A DNA stretch of 19,381 bases. Source: Labilithrix sp. (GTDB lineage: Bacteria > Myxococcota > Polyangia > Polyangiales > Polyangiaceae). A program made the translations under genes and the position numbers. Location of the stretch: the NCBI GenBank assembly GCA_028287035.1, contig JAQBQL010000109.1:1-19381 (forward strand). The letters are read 5' to 3'. Shown piece after piece: positions 1 through 7,678 of the stretch. Below the pieces are notes generated by a model. It saw only the letters and a list, made by a program, of their open reading frames with translations. It had not been told where the DNA came from and made no database searches. How positions within the stretch are numbered: the stretch's first letter is position 1; each line of letters begins with the position of its first letter.

Positions 1-1210
1 GATCGCCGGGCGCCGCGGTCGCGGTGGTCGCCGAAGCGATCCCGTTCGCCTCGCCCCGCACGTAGAGGGCGCGGCCGGCGAACGCCAGCCCGATGAACGC
101 GACGACGGTGAGCCCGAGGCTCGCCCGGACCACGCGCCCGCGGCGCAAGCTGTGGGCGCTCTTGCCGCGGCGACGGACGTTCGAGCTCGACGAAGGGTTC
201 TCGTGACGGAGGCCCGGCGGGAACTCGCTCGCGCCCTCGCGGGAGCGTGATCGCGACGCGTCGAGCACCCGCGCGATGGCCTCGGCGCGAGCGAGCGACC
301 CCTCGGGGCCGAACGGGGCGAGGGCCGCCGCGAGCTCCGCGACGTCCGCGTAGCGCTCCGCGGGGTCGATCTGGAGGCAGCGGAGGAGGACGTCGTCGAG
401 AGCATGGGGCACCGACCCGCGATGCTTCGACGGCGGGTCGGGCGGCGCGAGCGTCGCGGCCGCATAGATGTCGAGGAACGTCTCGCCGTCGTGGGGAGTC
501 TGCTTCGTGAGCAGCTCGTAGAGCACCGCGCCCATGCCGTAGATGTCGGATCGCGAGTCGACCTTCGACCCGCCCTCCATCTGCTCGGGCGACATGTAGC
601 GCGGCGAGCCCATCACGGTGTCGGGCTGCGTGAGGGCCATCGCCTCCTTGCCGCGCAGCGGAGTGTCGGTACGGGAGATCCCGAAGTCGATCAGCTTGAT
701 GCACGGCAGCCCGTCCGCGCCTTGCGTGAGGAACAGGTTGGCCGGCTTCAGGTCGCGATGGATGATGCCGTGCCCGTGCACCTCGGCCAGCGCCTCGCAG
801 GCCTGGAGCACGTAATCGACCGCGTCCTCCACGGGGACGGCGATGGGCGACTCGACGAGCGCGTCGAGGTCGTGGCCCTCGAGGAGCTCCATGACCATGA
901 AGGGCGCGCCGTCCGGCATCGTCCCGACGTCGGTGACGCGGACGACGTGCTCGCTCTTCAGGTGGGTGGCGGCCCGGGCCTCGCGGAGGAAGCGCTGCGC
1001 CATCCCGGGGACCTCGCGCACGAGCGGCGAGATGACCTTGATCGCGACCGGCTGCTCGAGGGCAACGTGGGTGGCGCGGTAGACCGACGCCATGCCCCCG
1101 CCGCCCAGGAAGGACTCGATCCGGTAACGTCCGTCGACGAGCTCACCCGGGGCGAGCAGGGTGGTCGACGGAGCTGCGTGAGCATCTTCCAGCTGGGGGG
1201 CGGCGGACAT
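1..1210 (-). CDS. Ser/Thr protein kinase with C-terminal membrane anchor (partial, C-terminus outside window)
   Basis: Reading from ATG 1210 leftward the frame is open to the window edge (403 codons visible). The kinase domain starts around residue 40: glycine loop GGGGMASVY, ATP lysine K58 (AIKVI), catalytic HRDLKPANLF with D153, DFGIS with D175, and SPRYMSPEQ in the activation segment. A basic linker follows, then a hydrophobic segment near residues 363-382 (ASLGLTVVAFIGLAFAG), probably a single transmembrane helix, with the start of an external domain beyond it. This is the usual PknB-like layout of myxobacterial sensor kinases: cytoplasmic catalytic domain, membrane helix, extracytoplasmic sensor. 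The start is supported by GAGG seven bases upstream. The kinase core closely resembles the second kinase at the right end of the window, but this one has no N-terminal zinc motif. The signal and substrates are unknown. Confidence 0.93.
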   Translation of the reverse strand, partial: MSAAPQLEDAHAAPSTTLLAPGELVDGRYRIESFLGGGGMASVYRATHVALEQPVAIKVISPLVREVPGMAQRFLREARAATHLKSEHVVRVTDVGTMPDGAPFMVMELLEGHDLDALVESPIAVPVEDAVDYVLQACEALAEVHGHGIIHRDLKPANLFLTQGADGLPCIKLIDFGISRTDTPLRGKEAMALTQPDTVMGSPRYMSPEQMEGGSKVDSRSDIYGMGAVLYELLTKQTPHDGETFLDIYAAATLAPPDPPSKHRGSVPHALDDVLLRCLQIDPAERYADVAELAAALAPFGPEGSLARAEAIARVLDASRSRSREGASEFPPGLRHENPSSSSNVRRRGKSAHSLRRGRVVRASLGLTVVAFIGLAFAGRALYVRGEANGIASATTATAAPGD

Positions 1211-1321
1211 CGAAGGGCCTCGAAGAGTGCACGATGCGAACTTCGATCCAACGAAGCGCGAGCAGAGGAGGCGGGCCACCCCGCGATCCCTCGCGGTTAT
1301 CCGTGACGCCGCAGGAGCGGC

Positions 1322-1363
1322 CCTGCGCACGTTCGCCACAGCGCGCAGGAGCCCTGCGCAGGG
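1322..1363. repeat. Two hairpin-forming inverted repeats between lipoprotein and kinase genes
   Basis: The 216-bp gap between the kinase start (1210) and the stop of the upstream lipoprotein gene (1427) contains CCTGCGC (1322-1328) facing GCGCAGG (1343-1349) across a 14-nt loop. Next to it lies a perfect 12-bp palindrome CCCTGCGCAGGG (1352-1363). The two share the core CCTGCGC, so alternative pairings are possible. Both genes are on the minus strand, so the structure could end the lipoprotein transcript or act in the kinase leader. There is no T-tract, so an intrinsic terminator is not certain. Confidence 0.4.
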
Positions 1364-1426
1364 ATGTCCCGGTAGGGATACGCCTGGCCACTTGCGCGAC
1401 CAGCCGCGCCCCCCGCCACGGGCCTT

Positions 1427-2773
1427 TCAGGGCTTCTGGCCGACGACGCCCGGCTTGTGGGTCACGACGATATGGCCGTGGCTCTTGTTGTCCGGGTACC
1501 CGTACCGGAACGAGATCGGCGCGTTGCCTTTGAACTTCTCGTGGAACTCGTTCATGTCCTTGTTGTTCACGGTCCCGAACGGCTCGGCGTACTCGTACTG
1601 ACCGTAGTAGTCCTGCTCGAAGCCGTACTTCTTGGCGATGCGCGGCGGCACGCCCGTCGTGTCCGAGATCATCCAGTCGGTGTGATTCATCAGCCAGTCG
1701 CGGATGGTCGCGAAGTTCGCGTCGTCCCAGAGCAGGTGGCTCGCCGCCTTCGTCATCGCCGACACCTTCGTCTTCGTGTCGAGGTGCTTCACGAGCTGGG
1801 GCTTCGCCTTCAGGTTCGCGTCGGAAAGGTCGTAGGCGACGTGCCGGAGCACGCGCACCTGGCTCTCGCCCTTCTTCCGGAAGCGGATCTCGGCGTTCGC
1901 GAACGGGCCGCCGCGGCCGGTCTTGCCCGCCTTCTCGGCCTTCGCGATGTCCTCCTCGGTGAGCCAGTGGAGGCTGCCGTCGTCGGCGAAGTCGAAGTAC
2001 CGGTAGGAGAGGGGCTCGAAGCCGTGGATGGCCATCGCCGCGAGCGTGAACGCCGCCTCGCCGGGCACGGCGCCCTTCGTCTCGATGTCGAGGTTGATGG
2101 TACGGCTGTGCGCCTTCAGGAACAGCTTCCCGAGGTGCTCGCGCAGCGTGGCAAGCTCGGTGGCCAGGCGCTTGTTGTCGGTCTTCGTGATGCCGCGGAT
2201 GTCGCCGGCGATCTCGAGACTGATCGTCGTGAGCTCCGTCGCGTCGGGGAACGTCGCGAGCGCGGTGACGAGGTCGCCGCCGCCGAACGGATACACGACC
2301 TGCTTCGGCAGGTTCGCCGGACGGAGCTTCGCGAGGAACGGACCGGCGACGTCGATCCACTCGCGGCGGTATTCCTCGTAGCCGCTCTTCAGGGTCGCGC
2401 AGTGACTGTCGACCATCGCCTTGTCGATGCCCGCCGGGATGAACGCGTCATCGCCCGCGCAGGCGGCGACGCGGAAGTCGGCCTGGACCTCCTTCGTGAA
2501 GAGCGCGCCCGTGAGCGGCTCCTCGGGCGTGGCGGCAGTGACCGCGAGCATGCCGCCATCGCCGCCGTCGATGCTCGCGCTCGCGTCGCCGCTCGCGCTC
2601 GCGTCGTTCGAGGCTGCGCTCGATGACGCGCTCGTGCCGCGCTGCGACGGAGCGCCGGTCGTCGGATCCGGCGGCTGCTGCGCACGGCAGCCGGCAGCGA
2701 GCGTCGCGAGGAGCACGAAGGCGGGAGCGAGGACGGGGGTGGAAACGAGAGAGCTGAGGGCTAGCGGCTTCAC
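1427..2773 (-). CDS. Uncharacterised exported lipoprotein (448 aa)
   Basis: I do not recognise a characterised family. The N-terminus has a lipoprotein signal: a lysine, a hydrophobic stretch and the lipobox LAAGC, followed by a Ser/Ala/Asp-rich low-complexity linker (roughly residues 40-75) typical of surface-tethered proteins. The folded part runs to the C-terminus. It contains YPFGGGDLVTALATFPDA, reminiscent of a YPF-GxD-FFP motif I associate with uncharacterised proteins of myxobacteria and planctomycetes, and a Gly/His-containing end (YGYPDNKSHGHIVV). No catalytic signature is evident. The start is uncertain: GTG 2773 puts the signal peptide at the very N-terminus, but in-frame GTGs lie just upstream and an ATG at 2887 would overlap the divergent kynA start. 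The gene is divergent from kynA with about 100 bp between them. Probable location is the outer membrane or periplasm. Confidence 0.85.
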   Translation of the reverse strand: MKPLALSSLVSTPVLAPAFVLLATLAAGCRAQQPPDPTTGAPSQRGTSASSSAASNDASASGDASASIDGGDGGMLAVTAATPEEPLTGALFTKEVQADFRVAACAGDDAFIPAGIDKAMVDSHCATLKSGYEEYRREWIDVAGPFLAKLRPANLPKQVVYPFGGGDLVTALATFPDATELTTISLEIAGDIRGITKTDNKRLATELATLREHLGKLFLKAHSRTINLDIETKGAVPGEAAFTLAAMAIHGFEPLSYRYFDFADDGSLHWLTEEDIAKAEKAGKTGRGGPFANAEIRFRKKGESQVRVLRHVAYDLSDANLKAKPQLVKHLDTKTKVSAMTKAASHLLWDDANFATIRDWLMNHTDWMISDTTGVPPRIAKKYGFEQDYYGQYEYAEPFGTVNNKDMNEFHEKFKGNAPISFRYGYPDNKSHGHIVVTHKPGVVGQKP

Positions 2774-2876
2774 GGTGGCGAACAATCCCACGCGGCTGCC
2801 CAGCTTGCCAACCGCCGTAGCGCCGGGATAGGACACTTTCCCCGGCTGGTCCGGGCCTCCATCACAAGGTGTCCCG

Positions 2877-3554
2877 ATGCCCCTCACCGAGTACGAGCGT
2901 TACCTCCGCGTCCCGGAGCTCCTCAGCCTCCAGAAACCGGAAGAGACGCGGACGCACGACGACGAGCTTCTCTTCCAGAGCGTTCACCAGGTCGAGGAGA
3001 TCTGGATGAAGGCCGCCGACGACGAGATCACGCGCCTCGCCACTGCGCTCGATCGCGACGACCTCGAGGCGGGCCGCATGGGCCTCTACCGCATCTTTCT
3101 CATCGAGAAGCTCATGGCCGAGCAGATGAGCCTCCTCGAGACGATGGCGCCGGTCGCCTACTTCGCGATCCGCAAGGGCCTCGGTCACGGCTCGGGCCTC
3201 GAGTCGCCAGGCTTCAACCGCCTGCTGCGTAGCTCGAAGAAGGTGATCGACGCGTTCGAGCGCGCGTGCGCTCGCCACCAGGTCACGCCCGAGGATCTCG
3301 TGCGCGACCCCTCACGTCATCGGCCGCTCTGGTCCATCGCCGAGGTGATGGTCGACGTCGACCAGGCCTTCCAGAACTTCCGTTACCGCCATCTCATGCT
3401 CGTGAAGCGCATCATCGGCGCCGGCACGCCGAGCCTGAAGGGCAACCCCATCGAGCTGCTCGAGGCGAACGCGAAGAAGATGTTCTTCCCGACCCTCTGG
3501 CGGGCGCGCGAGGCGCTCTTCAACGACTTCACGCCGGGCGAGCTCAAGACATGA
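2877..3554 (+). CDS. kynA: Tryptophan 2,3-dioxygenase family protein, short divergent form
   Basis: Heme dioxygenase of the TDO family, expected to open the indole ring of L-tryptophan to N-formylkynurenine in the cytoplasm. Family marks: N-terminal YxxYLxxxxLLxLQ, then HDDELLFQSVHQ with F33 and H37 matching the substrate-pocket Phe and His; Y95 and R99 match the Tyr/Arg that bind the substrate carboxylate; H172 in YRHLMLVKRIIG matches the proximal heme ligand. At 225 aa it is clearly shorter than usual bacterial TDOs (about 280). The SGFQS stretch reads SGLESPGF, and the GTGGSSG active-site loop is replaced by GTPSLKG. The ATG follows AAGG by seven bases. The stop overlaps the next ATG (ATGA), so it is translationally coupled to kynureninase, which supports tryptophan-derived substrates. 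A related role on another indole substrate is possible. Confidence 0.85.
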   Translation: MPLTEYERYLRVPELLSLQKPEETRTHDDELLFQSVHQVEEIWMKAADDEITRLATALDRDDLEAGRMGLYRIFLIEKLMAEQMSLLETMAPVAYFAIRKGLGHGSGLESPGFNRLLRSSKKVIDAFERACARHQVTPEDLVRDPSRHRPLWSIAEVMVDVDQAFQNFRYRHLMLVKRIIGAGTPSLKGNPIELLEANAKKMFFPTLWRAREALFNDFTPGELKT

Positions 3555-4765
3555 GTGTCCCGGGCGAAGCCGATCTCCTCGCCACCCGTCCCGACTTCCC
3601 GACGCTCACGAAGGGCGTCCACCTCATCAGCCACTCGCTCGGCGCGATGCCGAAGCAGGCGCGCGCGTACGTGAACCAGTTCATGGACGAGTGGGAGAAC
3701 GAGTCGATCAACGCGTGGCACGAGTGGCTGCCCGCCGTGAAGAGCCTCGGCGACGTGGTCGGCACCGTGCTCGGGGTGGATCCCGGCACGGTGGCCATCC
3801 TGCCCAACGTCTCCACCGTGCAGTCGTTCGTCGCGTCGTGCTTCACGTTCGGCAGCGAGGCGAGCGCCACCGGGCGGTTCGCGGGCCGGAACAAGATCGT
3901 CTACGACGACACGAACTTCTCGACCGTCCACTACGTGTGGCAGGAGCAGGCGCGTCGCGGCGCCGACGTCCACGTCGTGAAGTCGCGGGACGGCATCCAT
4001 CCGCCGATCGACGAGCTGTGCGCTGCCATCGACGAGAAGACGCTGCTCGTCCCGATCAGCCACGTCCTCTTCCGGTCGAGCGGCATGTACGACGCGAAGC
4101 GCGTCATCGACCGCGCGCACGAGGTCGGCGCGATGGTCCTCCTCGACTGTTACCAGTCGGCGGGCACCGTTCCGCTCGCCCTGAAGGACTGGGGCTGCGA
4201 CATGGCGTGTGGCGGCTCCGTGAAGTGGGCCTGCGGCGGCCCCGGCGCCGCGTACCTCTACGTGCGCCCCGATCTGCTCGAGCACCTGAAGCCGACGTCC
4301 ACGGGCTGGTTCGCGCATGCCGAGCCGTTCGCCTTCGACATGGGGCCGATGCGCTACGCCGCCGACGTGTGGCGCATGATCGGCGGGACCATGGCCGTGC
4401 CTGCGGTCTACACCGCGCGCGCCGGCTGGGAGACCGTGGCGCGGCTCGGCGTCGAGCGCATCCGCGCGAAGTCGCTCCGGCAGACGGCCCTGCTGCGTGA
4501 GCTCGTCCTGTCGCGCGGCTTCACCGTCAACACGCCGCGCGGCGACGCCGAGCGTGGCGGCACGATCTGCTTCGACTTCGCCGGCGCCGACCTCGTGTCG
4601 AGGACGCTCGCCAGCCAGAAGTTCTTCCACGACTACCGGCCGCGCTGCGGGATCCGCGTGAGCCCGCATTTCTACACGACGGACGAGGAGCTCGAGCGCT
4701 TCATGAAGGCGCTCGACGAGGTCCGCGCGAAGGGTCCGGACGTGGGCGCGAAGAGCGCGTACTGA
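3551..4765 (+). CDS. kynU: Kynureninase (PLP-dependent, aminotransferase class V fold)
   Basis: Cytoplasmic PLP enzyme that cleaves kynurenine to anthranilate and alanine (or 3-hydroxykynurenine to 3-hydroxyanthranilate). The 404-aa length fits kynureninases. Visible marks are: N-terminal SHSLGAMP, matching the family NSLG region; W-x-LPAVKSLGDVVG; NVSTVQSF in the phosphate-binding area; D199, the Asp that contacts the PLP ring nitrogen, in LLDCYQSAG; the Schiff-base lysine K225 in GGSVKWACGGPG; and GWFAHAEPF. Position 202 is Gln where I would expect His (DLAHS-like) in well-studied kynureninases. ATG 3551 lies within the kynA stop (ATGA), so the two are made together. No formamidase gene is adjacent. 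The gene ends 18 bp from the stop of the convergent crotonase gene. Confidence 0.9.
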   Translation: MSVPGEADLLATRPDFPTLTKGVHLISHSLGAMPKQARAYVNQFMDEWENESINAWHEWLPAVKSLGDVVGTVLGVDPGTVAILPNVSTVQSFVASCFTFGSEASATGRFAGRNKIVYDDTNFSTVHYVWQEQARRGADVHVVKSRDGIHPPIDELCAAIDEKTLLVPISHVLFRSSGMYDAKRVIDRAHEVGAMVLLDCYQSAGTVPLALKDWGCDMACGGSVKWACGGPGAAYLYVRPDLLEHLKPTSTGWFAHAEPFAFDMGPMRYAADVWRMIGGTMAVPAVYTARAGWETVARLGVERIRAKSLRQTALLRELVLSRGFTVNTPRGDAERGGTICFDFAGADLVSRTLASQKFFHDYRPRCGIRVSPHFYTTDEELERFMKALDEVRAKGPDVGAKSAY

Positions 4766-4783
4766 CGTCCGGGCGGTGGCCGG

Positions 4784-5557
4784 TCAGCTCTCGCGGTCGG
4801 CCCAGACGGGGGGCCGGCGTGCGAAGTACGCCTCGACCGCCTCGTGGTGATCGGCGCCGCTCCACGTGCGCACGAACGAGGCGCGCTCGACGGACCGCAC
4901 GTCGCGAGCGCTCGCCAGCGACTCACGGAGGAGCCGCTTCATCGCGGCGACCGCGGTGGGCGAGGCCTTCGCGATGTCGTCGGCCCAGCGCAGCGCGACG
5001 GCGCGTGATTCGCCGGGCTCGGTGACCTCGTCGTAGAGGCCGAGTCGCTTCGCCTCGGGCGCGTCGAGATCCTGCCCGGTGTAGAGGAGCCGTGCCGCCG
5101 CCCCCGCGCCGACCGCTGCGACGAGGCGCGGGACGGTGCCCCAGGCGGTCGTGACGCCCATGCGCACCTGCTTCAGCGAGATGCGCGCGTGACGATCGGC
5201 GATGCGAAGGTCGCACGCGAGCGCGAGCTCGGCCCCGCCGCCGATGGCACGACCGGGAAGCGCGCAGAGGACGGGAAAGGGGAGCTCCGCGATCGCCGCG
5301 AACAGATCGAAGCCGAGATCGCTAAACCGGGCTGCGTCCTCCGCCGACTCCTTGCCGCGCATCTCACGGAGGTCGCCGCCGGACACGAAGACGTCGCCCG
5401 CCGACGTGAGCACCGCAGCGCGTACCGAGCGGTCGGCGCCCGCCTGCGCCACGGCGGCGGTGAGCTCGGCGAAGGTCGCGTGGTCGAGCGCGTTCTTCGC
5501 GTCGGGGCGATCGATGACGAGGAGGAGGACCGAGCCGTGCCGTTCGACGTGCAGCAC
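4784..5557 (-). CDS. Crotonase-superfamily protein (enoyl-CoA hydratase/isomerase family), one catalytic Glu replaced
   Basis: A 257-aa protein of the enoyl-CoA hydratase/isomerase fold acting on an acyl-CoA thioester. Visible features: IDRPDAKNALD near the N-terminus, the oxyanion-hole segment FVSGGDLREM, and GRAIGGGAELALACDLRIAD, which supplies E110, equivalent to Glu144 of classical hydratases. Exactly 20 residues later, where the second catalytic acid (Glu164) is expected, there is Q130 (SLKQVRMGV), followed by TTAWGTVPRL. True hydratases need both acids, so a decarboxylase, isomerase or thioesterase-type activity is more likely; the AWG-xx-RL stretch recalls ethylmalonyl/methylmalonyl-CoA decarboxylase-like members. 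GTG 5557 is chosen because GGGGAG lies six bases upstream. That ribosome site sits across the rimK stop, with only 2 bp between the genes, so they form one transcript. Confidence 0.88.
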   Translation of the reverse strand: MLHVERHGSVLLLVIDRPDAKNALDHATFAELTAAVAQAGADRSVRAAVLTSAGDVFVSGGDLREMRGKESAEDAARFSDLGFDLFAAIAELPFPVLCALPGRAIGGGAELALACDLRIADRHARISLKQVRMGVTTAWGTVPRLVAAVGAGAAARLLYTGQDLDAPEAKRLGLYDEVTEPGESRAVALRWADDIAKASPTAVAAMKRLLRESLASARDVRSVERASFVRTWSGADHHEAVEAYFARRPPVWADRES

Positions 5558-5559
5558 GG

Positions 5560-6543
5560 TCAGCTCCCCGCGCTGCGGCGGCGGGTGTGGGAGTCGTCGC
5601 GGCGCACCCGCGTCGGCCGCTGCTCGGCCTCGACGCCGGCATCGCGGCGCGGGCGCTTCTTCTTGCGGCGCTCCAGGAACTTCTCGGCGTGAGCGATGAT
5701 GGCGCCGGCCACGTCGATGCCGCTCGTGCGCTCGATACCTTCCAGGCCGGGCGAGCTGTTGATCTCGAGGATCTTCGGGCCGTCGTGGCCCTCGAGCATG
5801 TCGACCCCCGCGACCTCGAGGCCCATGACCTTCACCGCGGCGGTGGCGGCAGCGCGGTAGGCCTGGGGCAGCTCGACGCGGACGCCGAGGCCGCCGCGAT
5901 GGAGGTTCGACCGGAACTCGCCCTTCTTCGCCTGGCGCCGCATCGCGGCCACCACGCGGCCGCCCACGCAGAGCGCGCGGTAATCGCGGCCCTTCGATTC
6001 GGCGATGTACTCCTGCAGGATGATGTCCTGGCCCATCGCCCAGAGCGTCTCGAGCAGCGACGTCACCGCCTGCGGCGTCTCGGCGATCATGGTGCCGATG
6101 CCCTGCGCGCCCTGCTGGAGCTTCACGATGGCCGGGGTGCCGCCGATGAAGTCGAGCGCCGCGTCGACGGAGTCGGGCGTGCGCGCGCAGACGGTCTTCG
6201 GGACGTCGATGTCCTTCCTCGTCAGGAGCTGCATGGCGCGCAGCTTGTCGCGCGAGCGGGCGATGGCGATCGCGTTGTTGAGGACCGGGATCCCCATCAT
6301 GTCGAACTGGCGGACGACCGCGAGGCCGTAGTTGGTGATCGAGGCGCCGATGCGCGGCAGCACGAGGTCGACGGGTGGCAGCAGCCGGTCGCCGACGAAC
6401 ATCGCGGGACGGCCCCGCGAGATCACGATCTGGAAGTCGAGGGGATCGGCGACCGACACCTCGTGGCCGCGGGCGCGCGCCGCGAGCACGAGACGGCTCG
6501 TCGAGTAGAGGCCGGAGTTTCGCGAAAGGACCAGCAGGCGCAT
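5560..6543 (-). CDS. rimK: RimK: ribosomal protein S6--L-glutamate ligase (ATP-grasp)
   Basis: ATP-grasp ligase that adds glutamate residues to the C-terminus of ribosomal protein S6. The similarity to E. coli RimK runs nearly end to end: N-terminal MRLLVLSRNSGLYST, PRIGASITNYG, ARSRDKLRAMQLL, ATP lysine K141 in IVKLQQGAQGIG, FRSNLHRGG around residues 208-218, and the metal ligands E260 and N262 in EINSSPGLEGIE, the same numbering as the E. coli enzyme as I recall it. At 327 aa it is longer than E. coli RimK (300) because of a C-terminal Arg/Lys-rich tail from about residue 290. ATG 6543 is chosen by alignment to family N-termini; no clear ribosome site is seen, so a short or leaderless start is possible. 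It is followed by the crotonase gene two bases later and is divergent from the acidic-protein gene. Confidence 0.95.
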   Translation of the reverse strand: MRLLVLSRNSGLYSTSRLVLAARARGHEVSVADPLDFQIVISRGRPAMFVGDRLLPPVDLVLPRIGASITNYGLAVVRQFDMMGIPVLNNAIAIARSRDKLRAMQLLTRKDIDVPKTVCARTPDSVDAALDFIGGTPAIVKLQQGAQGIGTMIAETPQAVTSLLETLWAMGQDIILQEYIAESKGRDYRALCVGGRVVAAMRRQAKKGEFRSNLHRGGLGVRVELPQAYRAAATAAVKVMGLEVAGVDMLEGHDGPKILEINSSPGLEGIERTSGIDVAGAIIAHAEKFLERRKKKRPRRDAGVEAEQRPTRVRRDDSHTRRRSAGS

Positions 6544-6714
6544 CGGCGAGCCGCAGGGTAGGGACTTTCGACCCGGCCACAACTGCGGCCTGCTCGAAAC
6601 CGGAATCCGAAGCGATAACGTATGCTTGCCTATGCCGTGCCGAACGCGGGCCCCGCCTCCGGGGGGTACGCGGCGATCGCGGGGGCGGGACGACCCTGGT
6701 ACCTTGACTGTCCG

Positions 6715-7635
6715 ATGAAGCCGCCGTCCGACGACCTCGATCTGCCGCCCCTCGACGGAAACCTCGAGGACGACGAGAGCGAGCGTGAGGGCGACGACGA
6801 CGATCTCGACGACGCGGCGACCCGCGACGTCCCCGACGCGCTCGACGACACGACCGGGGAGGGCGACGACCTGCCGGGCCTCGACGAGGAAGGCAGCCCG
6901 GAAGGCGGGTGGCTCGTCGACGACGAGGCCGACGCGACCATGGACGTGGGCGCGCTCGACGTGTCGCTGGGCGAGGAGCTACCGGCCACCAACGTGCTCG
7001 AGGCCGGCGCGCGCGACGACGAGCCGGAGCCGATCCATGCGCTCGACGAGGACCTCGGCGGCGACGAGAACGCCCCGCACGCGGACGGCGGCGAGGAAGG
7101 GCCGCTCGCCGACGACGAGGAGCTGCGCGAGGAGGACCTCCCCGAGCTCGACGCCGATGACGACGGTGACGTCGACGACAGCACCCTCTACGAGGGCGCC
7201 TCGATCGGCATCGAGGACGGCGAGGAGCTGCGCTGGGCCGACCGCGCCTGGGCACGCGTCGGGCAGACCGGGATTCCGGAAGCGGCGGCGCCGGCCGAGC
7301 CCGACGGCGACGACAGCGGGATGCTTCCGGTGCCGGGCGACGACCCGAAGCTCGCCGCGCGCGACGCGACGTGGCGACGGCTCGACGAGGCGGGCGGCGT
7401 CACGGCCGTCGCGCTCCTCCCCGGCGACAGCGTGGTCCTCGCGCTCGACGCTCCCGACCGCGCGCGCCTCGTCCGCATCCAGCCCGACGGGGCCGCGCGG
7501 ATCATCGCCGAGATCGAGCTGCCGCCCGGCGACGACGACCGGGAGAGTCGCGTGACCGCGCTGCGCTGGGACGCTGCCCGCGGAAGCCTCGTCGCGAGCG
7601 GCGGGTTCGGCGTGCAGGTCTTCCAGCCCACCTGA
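6715..7635 (+). CDS. Very acidic protein with beta-strand-like C-terminal part; function unknown
   Basis: A 306-aa protein not recognisable by family. Residues 1 to about 175 are dominated by Asp and Glu in low-complexity runs ([32 protein letters not shown]) and are probably disordered with a large negative charge. From about residue 215 the composition normalises: a segment starting [19 protein letters not shown] and ending [14 protein letters not shown] has alternating hydrophobic residues and Gly turns, like one or two blades of a beta-propeller, though too short for a whole propeller. There is no signal peptide or membrane segment. The start is uncertain: ATG 6715 begins the acidic region ([12 protein letters not shown]), while ATG 6622 would add 31 ordinary residues; neither has a good ribosome site. 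It lies 43 bp upstream of lysC on the same strand and is divergent from rimK. Confidence 0.75.
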   Translation: MKPPSDDLDLPPLDGNLEDDESEREGDDDDLDDAATRDVPDALDDTTGEGDDLPGLDEEGSPEGGWLVDDEADATMDVGALDVSLGEELPATNVLEAGARDDEPEPIHALDEDLGGDENAPHADGGEEGPLADDEELREEDLPELDADDDGDVDDSTLYEGASIGIEDGEELRWADRAWARVGQTGIPEAAAPAEPDGDDSGMLPVPGDDPKLAARDATWRRLDEAGGVTAVALLPGDSVVLALDAPDRARLVRIQPDGAARIIAEIELPPGDDDRESRVTALRWDAARGSLVASGGFGVQVFQPT

Positions 7636-7678
7636 AGCTCCGCGATCGGCGCGCGGCCGTACTAGGATGCGCGCTCGC

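Noticed and set aside
5563..7255. Long minus-strand extension upstream of the crotonase frame
   Set aside because: The frame stays open across rimK and the acidic gene only because stop codons are rare at this GC; the extra residues are Arg/Pro/Ala-rich. The crotonase begins at GTG 5557.
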